Part shown: piece after piece, positions 8,040-15,711 of the stretch
Numbering within the stretch: the stretch's first letter is position 1
How the letters are laid out: each line of letters begins with the position of its first letter
NCBI RefSeq assembly: GCF_028737205.1
Contig: NZ_JAQZAL010000046.1
Location: forward strand, 1 to 33,684
Direction: 5' to 3'
DNA: 33,684 nucleotides
Source: Actinomycetospora lutea
GTDB taxonomy: Bacteria > Actinomycetota > Actinomycetes > Mycobacteriales > Pseudonocardiaceae
The notes under the pieces: model-generated
Database searches by the model: none
What the model was told of the DNA's origin: nothing
The model's input: only the letters and a program-made list of their open reading frames with translations
Made by a program: the position numbers and the translations under genes

Positions 8040-8101
8040 GTGGTCCGGACGCGCAACATCCCGGGCGTGCCGCGGCTCGCTGGGTCGACGCGCCGGACCA
8101 C
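8040..8101. repeat. Long-loop inverted repeat between ESX trio and LytTR gene
   Basis: GTGGTCCGG (8040-8048) and CCGGACCAC (8093-8101) are perfect 9-base inverted arms. A further CGCG/CGCG pair can extend the stem across a one-base bulge. The interval ends 26 bases before the candidate TATCGT promoter of the LytTR gene. It could terminate the ESX transcript or be a regulatory site. Confidence 0.35.
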
Positions 8102-8127
8102 GGCAGGGTGGCGAGCCGATCGGGTCC

Positions 8128-8133
8128 TATCGT
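8128..8133 (+). promoter_or_regulatory. Candidate -10 TATCGT for LytTR-symporter operon
   Basis: TATCGT lies 43 bases upstream of the GTG at 8171. This would give a leader of about 30 bases containing GGCAGGA (8154-8160) as ribosome-binding site. Confidence 0.3.
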
Positions 8134-8170
8134 GGACGCGGGAACCTCGGCTGGGCAGGATGGCGTGGCA

Positions 8171-9028
8171 GTGAACACGAGTGAGAACGACGGCCTGGTG
8201 GTCCTCGCCGTCGACGACGAAGAACCGGCGCTCATGGAGCTCGCCTACCTGCTCGAGCAGGATCAACGGGTGGGCACCGTGTTGCGGGCCTCCGACTCGA
8301 TCTCGGCCCTGCGGATCCTCACCGGCGGCGACCGGGTCGATCTCGGCGGCTTCTCGGGCGGCACCCCGCCGGCGGGTCTGCCGGCCCCCGCCAAGCAGTC
8401 CGACGTGGACGTGCTCTTCCTCGACATCCGCATGCCGGGTCTCGACGGGCTGGAGCTCGCCAACGTGCTGTCCCGCTACGTCATCCCGCCGTCGGTCGTG
8501 TTCGTCACCGCGCACGACGACCGCGCGGTCGAGGCGTTCGACGTCGGCGCGGTCGACTACCTGCTCAAGCCGCTGCGCCCGGAGCGTCTCTACGCGTCGC
8601 TGTCGCGGATCCTGTCCTCGCGCGGCACCACCGTGCCGGTGGAGCCCGCCACCGACGAGGAGAGCGACGACGAGGTGATCCCCGTCGAGCTCGCCGGCAC
8701 CACCAAGCTGGTGCAGCGCTCGACGGTGCGCTGGGTGGAGGCGCAGGGCGACTACGCGCGCCTGCACACCACCGAGGGCAGCCACCTCGTCCGGATCCCG
8801 CTCTCGGTGCTCGAGGAGCGCTGGTCCGACGCCGGCTTCGTGCGGATCCACCGCTCCTACCTCGTCGCGCTGCCGCTCATCACCGAGCTGCGCCTGGCCG
8901 GCTCGGGATACGTCGTGCGCCTCGGCACCGGCGGCGACGTCGCCGAGCTGCCCGTGAGCCGCCGTCACACCCGCGAGCTCAAGGACCGGCTCGTCCGCTC
9001 GACGAAGCAGGCCTGGGGCCGACGATGA
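8171..9028 (+). CDS. LytTR-family response regulator
   Basis: This is a 285-residue DNA-binding response regulator. The receiver domain (about 10-150) has the acidic pair DDEE (15-18), phosphoacceptor Asp85 in LFLDIRMPG, and Lys133 in YLLKPLRP. A 20-residue Gly/Pro-rich insertion (about 57-78) precedes the phosphorylation strand. The LytTR domain (about 170-275) shows WVEAQGDYARLHT and FVRIHRSYLVAL. The GTG at 8171 is preferred (GGCAGGA 10 bases upstream); GTG at 8165 is an alternative. The stop overlaps the next gene (ATGA), so the regulator and the first symporter module are one operon. Its kinase is probably the LytS protein at 3057. The position before two carboxylate-type symporters suggests it regulates them. 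Confidence 0.9.
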   Translation: MNTSENDGLVVLAVDDEEPALMELAYLLEQDQRVGTVLRASDSISALRILTGGDRVDLGGFSGGTPPAGLPAPAKQSDVDVLFLDIRMPGLDGLELANVLSRYVIPPSVVFVTAHDDRAVEAFDVGAVDYLLKPLRPERLYASLSRILSSRGTTVPVEPATDEESDDEVIPVELAGTTKLVQRSTVRWVEAQGDYARLHTTEGSHLVRIPLSVLEERWSDAGFVRIHRSYLVALPLITELRLAGSGYVVRLGTGGDVAELPVSRRHTRELKDRLVRSTKQAWGRR

Positions 9029-10194
9029 CCTCCCCCGGCGGTCCGGCGCGGGCCTCGGCGCCCGCGCCGGCGGCCGCCGGGACGGAGCGAGCCGCCGCCG
9101 ACGGCACGCCCCTGCGCTCGGTCCCGGCCCCGGGAGCGGCGCCCGCCGACGGCCCCGACGACGACACCGAGGACGCCACGGGCGCCGGTGGGGACGGCAC
9201 GGAGCCTCCGGACGACCCGCCCCGTGACGCCACGGTGGACGACGACGCCGGGGTCCGCGACGGGGCGACGGGCGAGCCGGCGGCCGACGGGTGGCCGGGC
9301 CAGGGGCCCGACACCGGCACCGTCGCGCGGTCGCGGCCGTCCCGGTCGCCGCGCGTGGGCACCGGGGTGCCGACCCCGCCCAGCCCCATGAACGCGACCA
9401 CGGACCCGACCCCCGGCGTCGCGACCGGCCCGCACCCGGCCGGCGCCCCCGACCCGCCGCGCCGCCCGGTCCCCCCGACCTTCCCCTCCCCGGGGCAGCC
9501 CCCGCCCGGCGTGGCGCGGCGCCACGGCCGGCACGCCCGGCCCGAGCGCCCCGGCGCCGTGCACACCCCGCCCTCGGGCTACCGGCCCCGGCACGCCGCG
9601 CCCGACGCCGAGACCGAGCAGTTCGCGGCGACGCCGGTCACCGGCCCGGGCGGCATCGGGCCGATGCCGCTCACCGCGCAGGACGACGGCCCCGCGGTCG
9701 AGGCCCCCGCGACGGAGGGCGACGCCGACGCCGTGGCGGTCACCGCCGACACCCCGATCGCCGCGGCGGCGTCCGGGGGGACCCTGCTGCACACCAGCCC
9801 GGGCCTGGTCGTGCCGCCGGTGGCCGACGACGACGGCGGCTCCGACCGCGTCCGGGTCGTGCTGGCCGAGCGCCGCGTGCCGACGCGCGCGGTGCGCACG
9901 GTGGCCGAGATCGAGCAGCAGACCGAGACCGGCGAGCTGCTGCTGCGCAACCTCCTGCGCGCGCAGCTCGCGCTCGGGCTGCGCCTGGGGCTGGTCGCGG
10001 TGTTCGTGCTCGGCGCGCTGCCGGTGCTGTTCCTCGTGTTCCCCCGCTTCGGCTCGTTCGAGATCGCCGGCGTGACGGTGCCGTGGCTGATCCTCGGCCT
10101 CGCGCCCTACCCGTTCATGCTGGCCCTGGCCTGGCTCTACGTGCGGACCGCCGAGCGCAACGAGCTCGACTTCGCCGACAACGTCGAGGACTGA
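9025..10194 (+). CDS. Two-helix membrane protein with long disordered N-terminus, DUF485-like
   Basis: The 389-residue product has about 265 N-terminal residues rich in Pro, Ala, Gly, Asp and Thr with no predictable fold. Only the last 120 or so look structured: a charged helix (VAEIEQQTETGELLLRNLLR), then two membrane helices (about 313-333 and 350-374), ending WLYVRTAERNELDF. The arrangement is that of DUF485 proteins: helix, short loop with a G-x-x-x-P/F-W pattern, second helix, then YVR-x-A-x-x-N-x-x-D. DUF485 proteins typically accompany acetate-type symporters. It starts inside the LytTR stop (ATGA) and ends 6 bases before the first symporter. The DUF485-like reading is my alignment by eye; the disordered half is unexplained. 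Confidence 0.72.
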   Translation: MTSPGGPARASAPAPAAAGTERAAADGTPLRSVPAPGAAPADGPDDDTEDATGAGGDGTEPPDDPPRDATVDDDAGVRDGATGEPAADGWPGQGPDTGTVARSRPSRSPRVGTGVPTPPSPMNATTDPTPGVATGPHPAGAPDPPRRPVPPTFPSPGQPPPGVARRHGRHARPERPGAVHTPPSGYRPRHAAPDAETEQFAATPVTGPGGIGPMPLTAQDDGPAVEAPATEGDADAVAVTADTPIAAAASGGTLLHTSPGLVVPPVADDDGGSDRVRVVLAERRVPTRAVRTVAEIEQQTETGELLLRNLLRAQLALGLRLGLVAVFVLGALPVLFLVFPRFGSFEIAGVTVPWLILGLAPYPFMLALAWLYVRTAERNELDFADNVED

Positions 10195-10200
10195 GGCGCC

Positions 10201-11940
10201 GTGGACCTCGCGGGCATCGTCGCCCTCGTCGCCGTCGTGGTGGTCGGCGTCGTCACGATCGTCATCGGGTCCCTCGGCGTCCGCGTCGCCCGCACCACCG
10301 ACGACTTCCTCGCCGCGTCGCGGACCGTCGGCACCCGCGCCAACGCCGCCGCCATCTCCGGGCAGTACCTCTCGGCGGCCTCCTTCCTCGGCGTCGCCGG
10401 GATCGTGCTCAAGGACGGCGTCGACGGGCTCTGGTACCCCGTCGGGTTCACCGCGGGCTACCTCGCCCTGCTGTTCTTCGTGGCGGCCCCGCTGCGCCGA
10501 TCCGGGGCGTACACGGTGCCCGACTTCGCCGAGGTGCGGCTCGACTCGTCGCTGCTGCGCACGGTCACGACCTGGTTCGTGGTGCTCATCGGCTGGCTCT
10601 ACCTGCTGCCGCAGCTGCAGGCGGCCGGGCTGGCCCTCACCGTGCTCACCACCGCGCCGACCTGGGTCGGGGTGGTCGCGGTCGGGCTGGTGGTCACCGC
10701 GAGCGTGACCTTCGGCGGGATGCGCTCGATGACCTTCGTCCAGGCGTTCCAGTACTGGCTCAAGCTCACCGCGCTCGCCGTGCCGGCCCTCGTGCTCATC
10801 GCCGTGTTCACCCTCGGCCCGCCGCGCGACGACGCGCCCCCGCCCCCGGCGTTCACCGAGGCCACCACGGTCGAGGTGAGCACGCCGGTGACGCTGCGGG
10901 TCTCCGCCCCGGTCGACATCGGGGTGCGCGGCGAGGTCGACGGCGCGACCGTCAACGGGCCGGTGTCGTGGGCACCCGGCCTGCACACCGTCGACGCCGG
11001 GACGTCGCTGCGCTTCCCGGCGGGGTCCGCGGTCCCCGTCGTGGCCGACGCCGACGCCGACGGCGCGTCCTGGTCGGCGCCGCTGACCGGGTTCGGCGAG
11101 GACGGTCACTCGCTGCTCGCGACGTACTCCCTGATCCTTGCGCTGCTGCTGGGCACGATGGGCCTGCCGCACGTGCTCGTGCGCTTCTACACGAACCCGG
11201 ACGGGCGAGCGGCCCGGCGGACCACGGTGGTCGTGCTCGCGATGCTGGGCGGGTTCTACCTGCTGCCCGTGGTGCTCGGCGTGCTCTCGCGCTTCTACGT
11301 GCCGCAGCTCCTGGTCACCGGACAGACCGACGCGGCCGTGCTCCTGCTGCCCACGGCGGCGCTCCCGGGGTGGGCCGGCATCGCGCTCGCGGCCCTCGTC
11401 GCGGCCGGCGCGTTCGCCGCCTTCCTGTCCACCTCGTCCGGATTGTTGCTCTCCGTCGCCGGTGTGCTCTCCACGGACCTGCTGCCCCGCCGTCTGGGTG
11501 ACTTCCGGATCGCGGCCCACGTGGCCGGCGCGGTCCCGATCGTTGCCGCGCTGGGCGCCACCCGGCTGGACTTCTCCCTCACCGTGTCCCTGGCGTTCGC
11601 CCTCGCCGCCTCCACCTTCTGCCCGCTGCTCGTACTCGGCATCTGGTGGAAGGGACTCACCGACCGGGGGGCCGTCATCGGGATGCTCGTCGGTGGCGGG
11701 GTGGCCGTGGCGGCGGTCGGGTCGACCCTCGCCGGGGTGGCGCCGCCGGGGTGGGCCGGCGTGCTCCTCGCACGTCCGGCCATCGTCACCGTGCCCCTGA
11801 CGTTCCTCGTGATGGTGCTGGTCAGCCGCGCGACGCCGCACCGCGTGCCCGCCAACACCGGGCGCACGCTGCTGCGGTTGCACGCTCCCGAGCGCCTCGG
11901 CCTCGGGGACGCCCGGCGTGGCGCGCGTCCATCCGGCTGA
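10201..11940 (+). CDS. Sodium/solute symporter (SSS family), acetate/carboxylate type
   Basis: This 579-residue integral membrane transporter is of the sodium:solute symporter family. The N-terminal signature TTDDFLAASRTVGTRANAAA, then SGQYLSAASFLGVAG, matches ActP/MctC-like members. TMGLPHVLVRFYT recurs as TAGLPHILMRFYT in the second symporter. A large soluble insertion of about 90 residues (about 203-295), rich in beta-type sequence, separates two membrane segments and probably lies outside the cell. The GTG at 10201 starts 6 bases after the previous gene, within the same operon as the LytTR regulator. The substrate is not determined; monocarboxylates (acetate, pyruvate, propionate) are the family norm. 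It is clearly paralogous to the product of 12526-14127. Confidence 0.88.
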   Translation: MDLAGIVALVAVVVVGVVTIVIGSLGVRVARTTDDFLAASRTVGTRANAAAISGQYLSAASFLGVAGIVLKDGVDGLWYPVGFTAGYLALLFFVAAPLRRSGAYTVPDFAEVRLDSSLLRTVTTWFVVLIGWLYLLPQLQAAGLALTVLTTAPTWVGVVAVGLVVTASVTFGGMRSMTFVQAFQYWLKLTALAVPALVLIAVFTLGPPRDDAPPPPAFTEATTVEVSTPVTLRVSAPVDIGVRGEVDGATVNGPVSWAPGLHTVDAGTSLRFPAGSAVPVVADADADGASWSAPLTGFGEDGHSLLATYSLILALLLGTMGLPHVLVRFYTNPDGRAARRTTVVVLAMLGGFYLLPVVLGVLSRFYVPQLLVTGQTDAAVLLLPTAALPGWAGIALAALVAAGAFAAFLSTSSGLLLSVAGVLSTDLLPRRLGDFRIAAHVAGAVPIVAALGATRLDFSLTVSLAFALAASTFCPLLVLGIWWKGLTDRGAVIGMLVGGGVAVAAVGSTLAGVAPPGWAGVLLARPAIVTVPLTFLVMVLVSRATPHRVPANTGRTLLRLHAPERLGLGDARRGARPSG

Positions 11941-12075
11941 TCAGGCGGTCCCGTGCCGTAACCTCCCGCCGACGCTGTGTGAAGGAACACCGCACGGCGT
12001 GACGAGCGGGAACGATTCGGACGAACCGGAGGATCGGCTGGATGTCGCGATCCGTGCACCCGAGTGAGATCGCTG

Positions 12076-12089
12076 TGAGTAGTCACTCA
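12076..12089. promoter_or_regulatory. Inverted repeat TGAGT-AGTC-ACTCA, candidate operator
   Basis: A perfect 5-base inverted repeat with a 4-base centre lies in the 229-base gap between the two symporter units. It sits about 32 bases upstream of the TAAGGT hexamer, a position suited to activator binding. It resembles but does not match a CRP/GlxR site, where the centre should be 6 bases. Confidence 0.3.
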
Positions 12090-12120
12090 AACGGGCTAAT
12101 CGACGTGACGCACGGCGGTT

Positions 12121-12126
12121 TAAGGT
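12121..12126 (+). promoter_or_regulatory. Candidate -10 TAAGGT for DUF485-actP operon
   Basis: TAAGGT lies 44 bases before the GTG at 12170. The leader would carry GGAG at 12161-12164 as ribosome-binding site. It indicates that the second symporter unit can be transcribed independently of the first. Confidence 0.35.
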
Positions 12127-12169
12127 TCGGCCCGATCGTGACGACGACGGACGACCACGCGGAGATCTC

Positions 12170-12529
12170 GTGAGTGCCACCGACGACAGTCCAGGTGGGT
12201 CGAGCGCGCTCGACGCCACCCCATCCGCCTACCAGGAGGTCCAGCGCTCGCCGGAGTTCGCCTCGCTGCGGCGCCGCTGGCGCGGCTTCATCTTCACGAT
12301 GAGCGCGATCTTCCTGGGCTGGTTCCTGGTCTACGTCCTGCTGTCCGACTTCGCCCACGGCCTGGTCGACATCCGGATCGGCGGCACCAACTTCACGGTC
12401 GGTCTGCTGCTGGGCCTGCTGCAGTTCGTGTCCACGTTCACCATCGCGACGATCTATGTCCGCTTCGCCAACAAGAACCTCGACGACGACGCCGAGGCGC
12501 TCAAGCGGCGCGTGGAGGAGAAGCTGTGA
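12170..12529 (+). CDS. DUF485 family membrane protein
   Basis: This 119-residue protein has the classical DUF485 layout. A YQEVQRSPEFASLRRR leader precedes two membrane helices (about 42-61 and 78-100) separated by HGLVDIRIGGTNFTVGLLLG. It ends ATIYVRFANKNLDDDAEALK. DUF485 proteins (YjcH in E. coli) are small partners encoded beside acetate permease ActP; the biochemical role is unclear. GTG at 12170 follows GGAG with 5-base spacing. The stop overlaps the symporter start (GTGA, 12526-12529), so the two are translationally coupled and probably act together in the membrane. Confidence 0.9.
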   Translation: MSATDDSPGGSSALDATPSAYQEVQRSPEFASLRRRWRGFIFTMSAIFLGWFLVYVLLSDFAHGLVDIRIGGTNFTVGLLLGLLQFVSTFTIATIYVRFANKNLDDDAEALKRRVEEKL

Positions 12530-14127
12530 ACACGCAGATCGGGAGCCCGGCGCTCAACATCGGGATCTTCGGGCTCTTCGTCGTGGTGACCCTGCTGATC
12601 GTCTACCGCGTCAGCAAGGCCTCGAACACGGCGTCGGACTACTACGCCGCCGGCAGCTCGTTCACCGGGCCGCAGAACGGCATCGCGATCTCCGGGGACT
12701 ACCTCTCCGCGGCCTCGTTCCTCGGGATCGCCGGCGCCATCGCGGTCAACGGCTACGACGGCTTCCTGTACTCGATCGGCTTCCTCGTCGCCTGGCTGAC
12801 GGCCCTGCTGCTGGTGGCCGAGCTGCTGCGCAACGTCGGCCGCTTCACCATGGGCGACGTCCTGAGCTTCCGCATGCGCCAGCGCCCGATCCGGGCCGCG
12901 GCCGCGGTGTCGACGCTGCTGGTGTCGTTCTTCTACCTGCTGGCCCAGATGGCCGGCGCCGGCGGTCTCATCTCGCTGTTGCTCGGCGTCAAGAACACGC
13001 CCGGCACCCCGTTCGACGGCCAGTCGCTGGTCATCGCCGTGGTCGGCATCCTGATGGTCATCTACGTGCTCTACGGCGGCATGCGCGGCACCACGTGGGT
13101 GCAGATCATCAAGGCTGCGCTGCTGGTGGTCGGCGCCGCGGTCATGACCGTCTGGGTGCTCGGCCTCTACGGCTTCAACCTCTCGGGCCTGCTCGGCAGC
13201 GCCGTCGAGAACACCGGCAAGCAGCTGCTCGACGCCGGCAACCAGTACGGCAAGACGCTCACCACGAAGATCGACTTCCTGTCGCTGGCGATCGCCCTCG
13301 TGCTCGGCACCGCGGGCCTGCCGCACATCCTCATGCGCTTCTACACCGTGCCCACGGCCAAGGAGGCCCGGCGCTCGGTGCAGTGGGCCATCTGGATCAT
13401 CGGCATCTTCTACCTGTTCACCCTGGTGATCGGGTACGGCGCGGCCGCCCTGCTCCCGCGGGGGACGCTCTCCTCGGCCAACGTCAACGACGCGGCCCCG
13501 CTGCTGGCCTTCCAGATCGGCGGCACCCTGTTGCTCGGCATCATCGCCGCGATCGCCTTCGCGACGATCCTCGCCGTCGTCGCCGGGCTGACCATCACCG
13601 CGGCGGCCTCGTTCGCGCACGACATCTACGCGAACGTGATCAAGGAGGGGAGCCCCGAGCCGGGCATGGAGGTCAAGGTGGCCCGCCGCACAGCCCTGGT
13701 GGTCGGCATCGTGGCCATCGTCGGCGGCATCCTGGCCAACGGCCAGAACATCGCCTTCCTCGTCGCCCTGGCGTTCGCCGTGGCCGCGTCGGCGAACCTG
13801 CCGACCCTGCTGTACTCGCTGTTCTGGAAGAGGTTCAACACCACCGGGGCCCTGTTCAGCATCTACGGCGGCCTGGCGATCTGCATCCTGCTGATCATCT
13901 TCTCGCCGGTGGTGTCGGGCGGGCCGACCTCGATCTTCGGCGAGAGCGTCGACTTCGCGATCTTCCCGTTGCAGAACCCGGGCATCGTGTCGATCCCGCT
14001 GTCGTTCCTGCTCGGCGTGATCGGCACCTACATCGGCTCGCGCGAGCCGGTGAACGAGGCGAAGTTCTCCGAGATGGAGGTCCGGTCGATGACCGGCGCG
14101 GGCGCCTCCGGCGCCGTCGACCACTAG
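12526..14127 (+). CDS. actP: Cation/acetate symporter ActP-like (SSS family)
   Basis: This 533-residue sodium/solute symporter has about 13 hydrophobic segments. Family landmarks are TASDYYAAGSSFTGPQNGIA, SGDYLSAASFLGIAGAIA, YGGMRGTTWVQIIKA, TAGLPHILMRFYTVPTAKEA and ASFAHDIYANV. It matches the acetate permease ActP/YjcG group more closely than the upstream paralogue and lacks its soluble insertion. GGAGGAG at 12514-12520 precedes the GTG by 5 bases. It is coupled to the DUF485 gene in the same order as E. coli yjcH-actP. A strong hairpin follows the stop. Pyruvate, acetate or propionate uptake is likely; the exact substrate is inferred. Confidence 0.9.
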   Translation: MNTQIGSPALNIGIFGLFVVVTLLIVYRVSKASNTASDYYAAGSSFTGPQNGIAISGDYLSAASFLGIAGAIAVNGYDGFLYSIGFLVAWLTALLLVAELLRNVGRFTMGDVLSFRMRQRPIRAAAAVSTLLVSFFYLLAQMAGAGGLISLLLGVKNTPGTPFDGQSLVIAVVGILMVIYVLYGGMRGTTWVQIIKAALLVVGAAVMTVWVLGLYGFNLSGLLGSAVENTGKQLLDAGNQYGKTLTTKIDFLSLAIALVLGTAGLPHILMRFYTVPTAKEARRSVQWAIWIIGIFYLFTLVIGYGAAALLPRGTLSSANVNDAAPLLAFQIGGTLLLGIIAAIAFATILAVVAGLTITAAASFAHDIYANVIKEGSPEPGMEVKVARRTALVVGIVAIVGGILANGQNIAFLVALAFAVAASANLPTLLYSLFWKRFNTTGALFSIYGGLAICILLIIFSPVVSGGPTSIFGESVDFAIFPLQNPGIVSIPLSFLLGVIGTYIGSREPVNEAKFSEMEVRSMTGAGASGAVDH

Positions 14128-14143
14128 GTCGCTCCCGCACGCC

Positions 14144-14182
14144 CCGGAGCCCGCCTGTCCCGTCGGGGGAGGCGGGCTCCGG
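14144..14182 (+). terminator. Rho-independent-type hairpin after actP
   Basis: A perfect 13-bp stem pairs CCGGAGCCCGCCT (14144-14156) with AGGCGGGCTCCGG (14170-14182) around a 13-base loop, 17 bases after the symporter stop. There is no T-tract, as usual for high-GC terminators. Confidence 0.75.
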
Positions 14183-14237
14183 CACGTCCGGGCGAGGTGT
14201 CGGGCTGCACTGCGTGCTTCACGGCCCTCGTGATGGG

Positions 14238-14576
14238 ATGGAGGGCGTGCGCCACCCCGGACTCCCCTCGGTCGGCCCCGGCGACATCCCGCCGGGCGCC
14301 ACGCTGCTCGACGTGCGCGAGGACGACGAGTGGGCCGCGGGCCACGCGCCGGGCGCGGTGCACCTGCCGATGTCACAGATCACCGCCCGCCTCGACGAGG
14401 TCCCCGCAGGCCCGCTCGCCGTCGTGTGCAAGGTCGGGGGCCGGTCGGCGCAGGTGACGGCGTTCCTCGCGCAGCGCGGGCACGAGGTCGTCAACGTCAC
14501 CGGCGGCATGCTGGCGTGGGAGGCCGAGGGCCGGCCGATGACCGCCGAGGGCGCCGGCCCGGCGGCGGTGATCTGA
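14238..14576 (+). CDS. Rhodanese-like domain protein
   Basis: This single-domain protein of about 112 residues has the rhodanese core: LLDVREDDEWAAGHAPGAVH near the N-terminus and the active-site loop CKVGGRS with the catalytic cysteine. VNVTGGMLAWEAEGRP follows near the C-terminus. Such proteins transfer sulfane sulfur or carry persulfide in the cytoplasm. ATG at 14238 is chosen as the first in-frame start after the actP terminator; GTG at 14247 is possible. The DUF4328-like gene follows 13 bases later on the same strand. No signal peptide is seen. Confidence 0.87.
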   Translation: MEGVRHPGLPSVGPGDIPPGATLLDVREDDEWAAGHAPGAVHLPMSQITARLDEVPAGPLAVVCKVGGRSAQVTAFLAQRGHEVVNVTGGMLAWEAEGRPMTAEGAGPAAVI

Positions 14577-14589
14577 GGAAGGGTCGACC

Positions 14590-15711
14590 GTGATCTGTCC
14601 GCGGTGCGGGCGGCCCCAGCCGCCGCCGGACTCGCCGGGTGCGCCCCGCGCGGGGGCGACGCGCTACTGCGTGCACTGCGGCCGGGTCCTCGCGGGCGTG
14701 CGGTGGGTGGCGCTGCCGCCCGACGCGCTGCGCCCGCGCGAGCCGCGTCGCGCCCGCCGTCCCTACGCCGGGCCCCCGCGCTACGCCGCGACCCCCCGCT
14801 GGAGCCTGCGGACCTGGATGCCCGCCCCGGAGCCGGGCCCCGAGGGGGCGCTGCCCGCCCCGCCGCCGCGGGCTCCCGAGGAGGTGCTGCGCCGCACCGC
14901 CGAGCTGCTCGTGCGGGTGGCGACGGTGACGCTCGCGCTCGCGGGCCTGGGCGCGCTGGCCGAGGCGTGGCGCTACGGGCTGCTCGTGGCCAGCCGCAGC
15001 GCGGCGCTGTCGTCGGGCCCGCTGGCCGTCTCGGACGCGCTCGTCACGCTGGTCGGACTGCTCGCGCCGGTGGCGGCGCTGGCGACCGGGGCGCTGTTCC
15101 TGCGCTGGCTGCACCTCGGCCGGGAGGTCGCCGCGGCGTACTCCGGGACGCGACCGGCGCGGCGGATGTGGGCGGTCGTCGTCGGCAGCGTCCTGCCCAG
15201 CCCGAACCTCACCGTGCCCGGCGCCGCGCTCACCGAGCTCGAGCACACCGCCTCGGCGCTGCCCGCGGACGCGCGCCCGTGGCCGTCGGTGCCGGTGCTG
15301 CGCTGGTGGGTCGCGTGGGACGCGAGCGTCGTGCTCGGCCTGGCGGCGGTGCTGCGGGGCCTCGGCGAGAGCACCCAGGCGCTCGCCGACTCGGTGCTCC
15401 TGCACGCGATCGCCGACGTCGCGGCGGCGCTCGCGGCGTGGGCGACCGTCCGCGTCGTCGCCCACCTCACCGAGCTGCTCGCGCCCGAGCTGCGGCCCGC
15501 CGGGCGCGAGGCCGTGGTGGGGGTGGCGCCGGCCGATGCGGGTGCCGACTCCGGAGCCGACTCCGGGGCCGACTCCGGGACCGGCTCCGGGGCCGACTCC
15601 GGGGCCGAGTCCGGGGCCGACTCCGGGGTCGAGGCGTCAGGCGCTGCTGCCGAGGATCGCGTTGCCGCCGGCGGCGGGCGGAGCGGTGGGGTCGGCACCG
15701 AGGTCGGGTGA
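14590..15711 (+). CDS. Zinc-ribbon membrane protein, DUF4328-like, with ADSG-repeat tail
   Basis: The 373-residue product starts with a two-cysteine-pair zinc ribbon (CPRCG at residue 3, CVHCG about 25 residues on). A Pro/Arg-rich linker follows. A four-helix membrane domain comes next (helices near 105-125, 145-175, 240-260 and 275-300) with LRWLHLGREVAAAY and WWVAWDASVVLGL, a pattern I associate with DUF4328. Function is unknown. The tail is unusual: seven tandem 12-base units (15544-15627) encode ADSG repeats. The last 75 bases overlap the 3' end of the convergent ferritin gene, so the final residues are read from ferritin antisense. GTG at 14590 has AGGAAGGG just upstream. Confidence 0.75.
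   Translation: MICPRCGRPQPPPDSPGAPRAGATRYCVHCGRVLAGVRWVALPPDALRPREPRRARRPYAGPPRYAATPRWSLRTWMPAPEPGPEGALPAPPPRAPEEVLRRTAELLVRVATVTLALAGLGALAEAWRYGLLVASRSAALSSGPLAVSDALVTLVGLLAPVAALATGALFLRWLHLGREVAAAYSGTRPARRMWAVVVGSVLPSPNLTVPGAALTELEHTASALPADARPWPSVPVLRWWVAWDASVVLGLAAVLRGLGESTQALADSVLLHAIADVAAALAAWATVRVVAHLTELLAPELRPAGREAVVGVAPADAGADSGADSGADSGTGSGADSGAESGADSGVEASGAAAEDRVAAGGGRSGGVGTEVG
15544..15627 (+). repeat. Seven tandem 12-base repeats (GCCGACTCCGGG) in coding sequence
   Basis: Seven head-to-tail 12-base units encode Ala-Asp-Ser-Gly, with small variants (ACCGGCTCCGGG in unit 4, GCCGAGTCCGGG in unit 6). The near-identity at DNA level suggests recent slippage. It lies directly before the overlap with the ferritin gene. 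Unit length and absence of spacers exclude CRISPR. Confidence 0.9.

Noticed and set aside
8965..11883. 972-codon minus-strand open frame
   Set aside because: It is antisense to the LytTR, DUF485-like and symporter genes, is very rich in Arg/Gly/His/Glu, and has no recognisable domain.
12041..12054. GGATGTCGCGATCC as a third copy of the inverted-repeat block
   Set aside because: Only 14 bases resemble the block (13 of 14) and the flanks do not match, so chance similarity is likely.
12074..12089. TGTGA-TCAC as a CRP/GlxR site
   Set aside because: The spacer is 4 bases, not the 6 of the CRP-type consensus, and the right half ends CTCA instead of CACA.
12454..14376. 640-codon minus-strand open frame over actP
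   Set aside because: It is the antisense of a clear symporter gene; its composition is typical of shadow frames.
15544..15627. Tandem 12-base repeats as a possible CRISPR array
   Set aside because: Units are contiguous with no spacers and keep the reading frame of the DUF4328-like protein.
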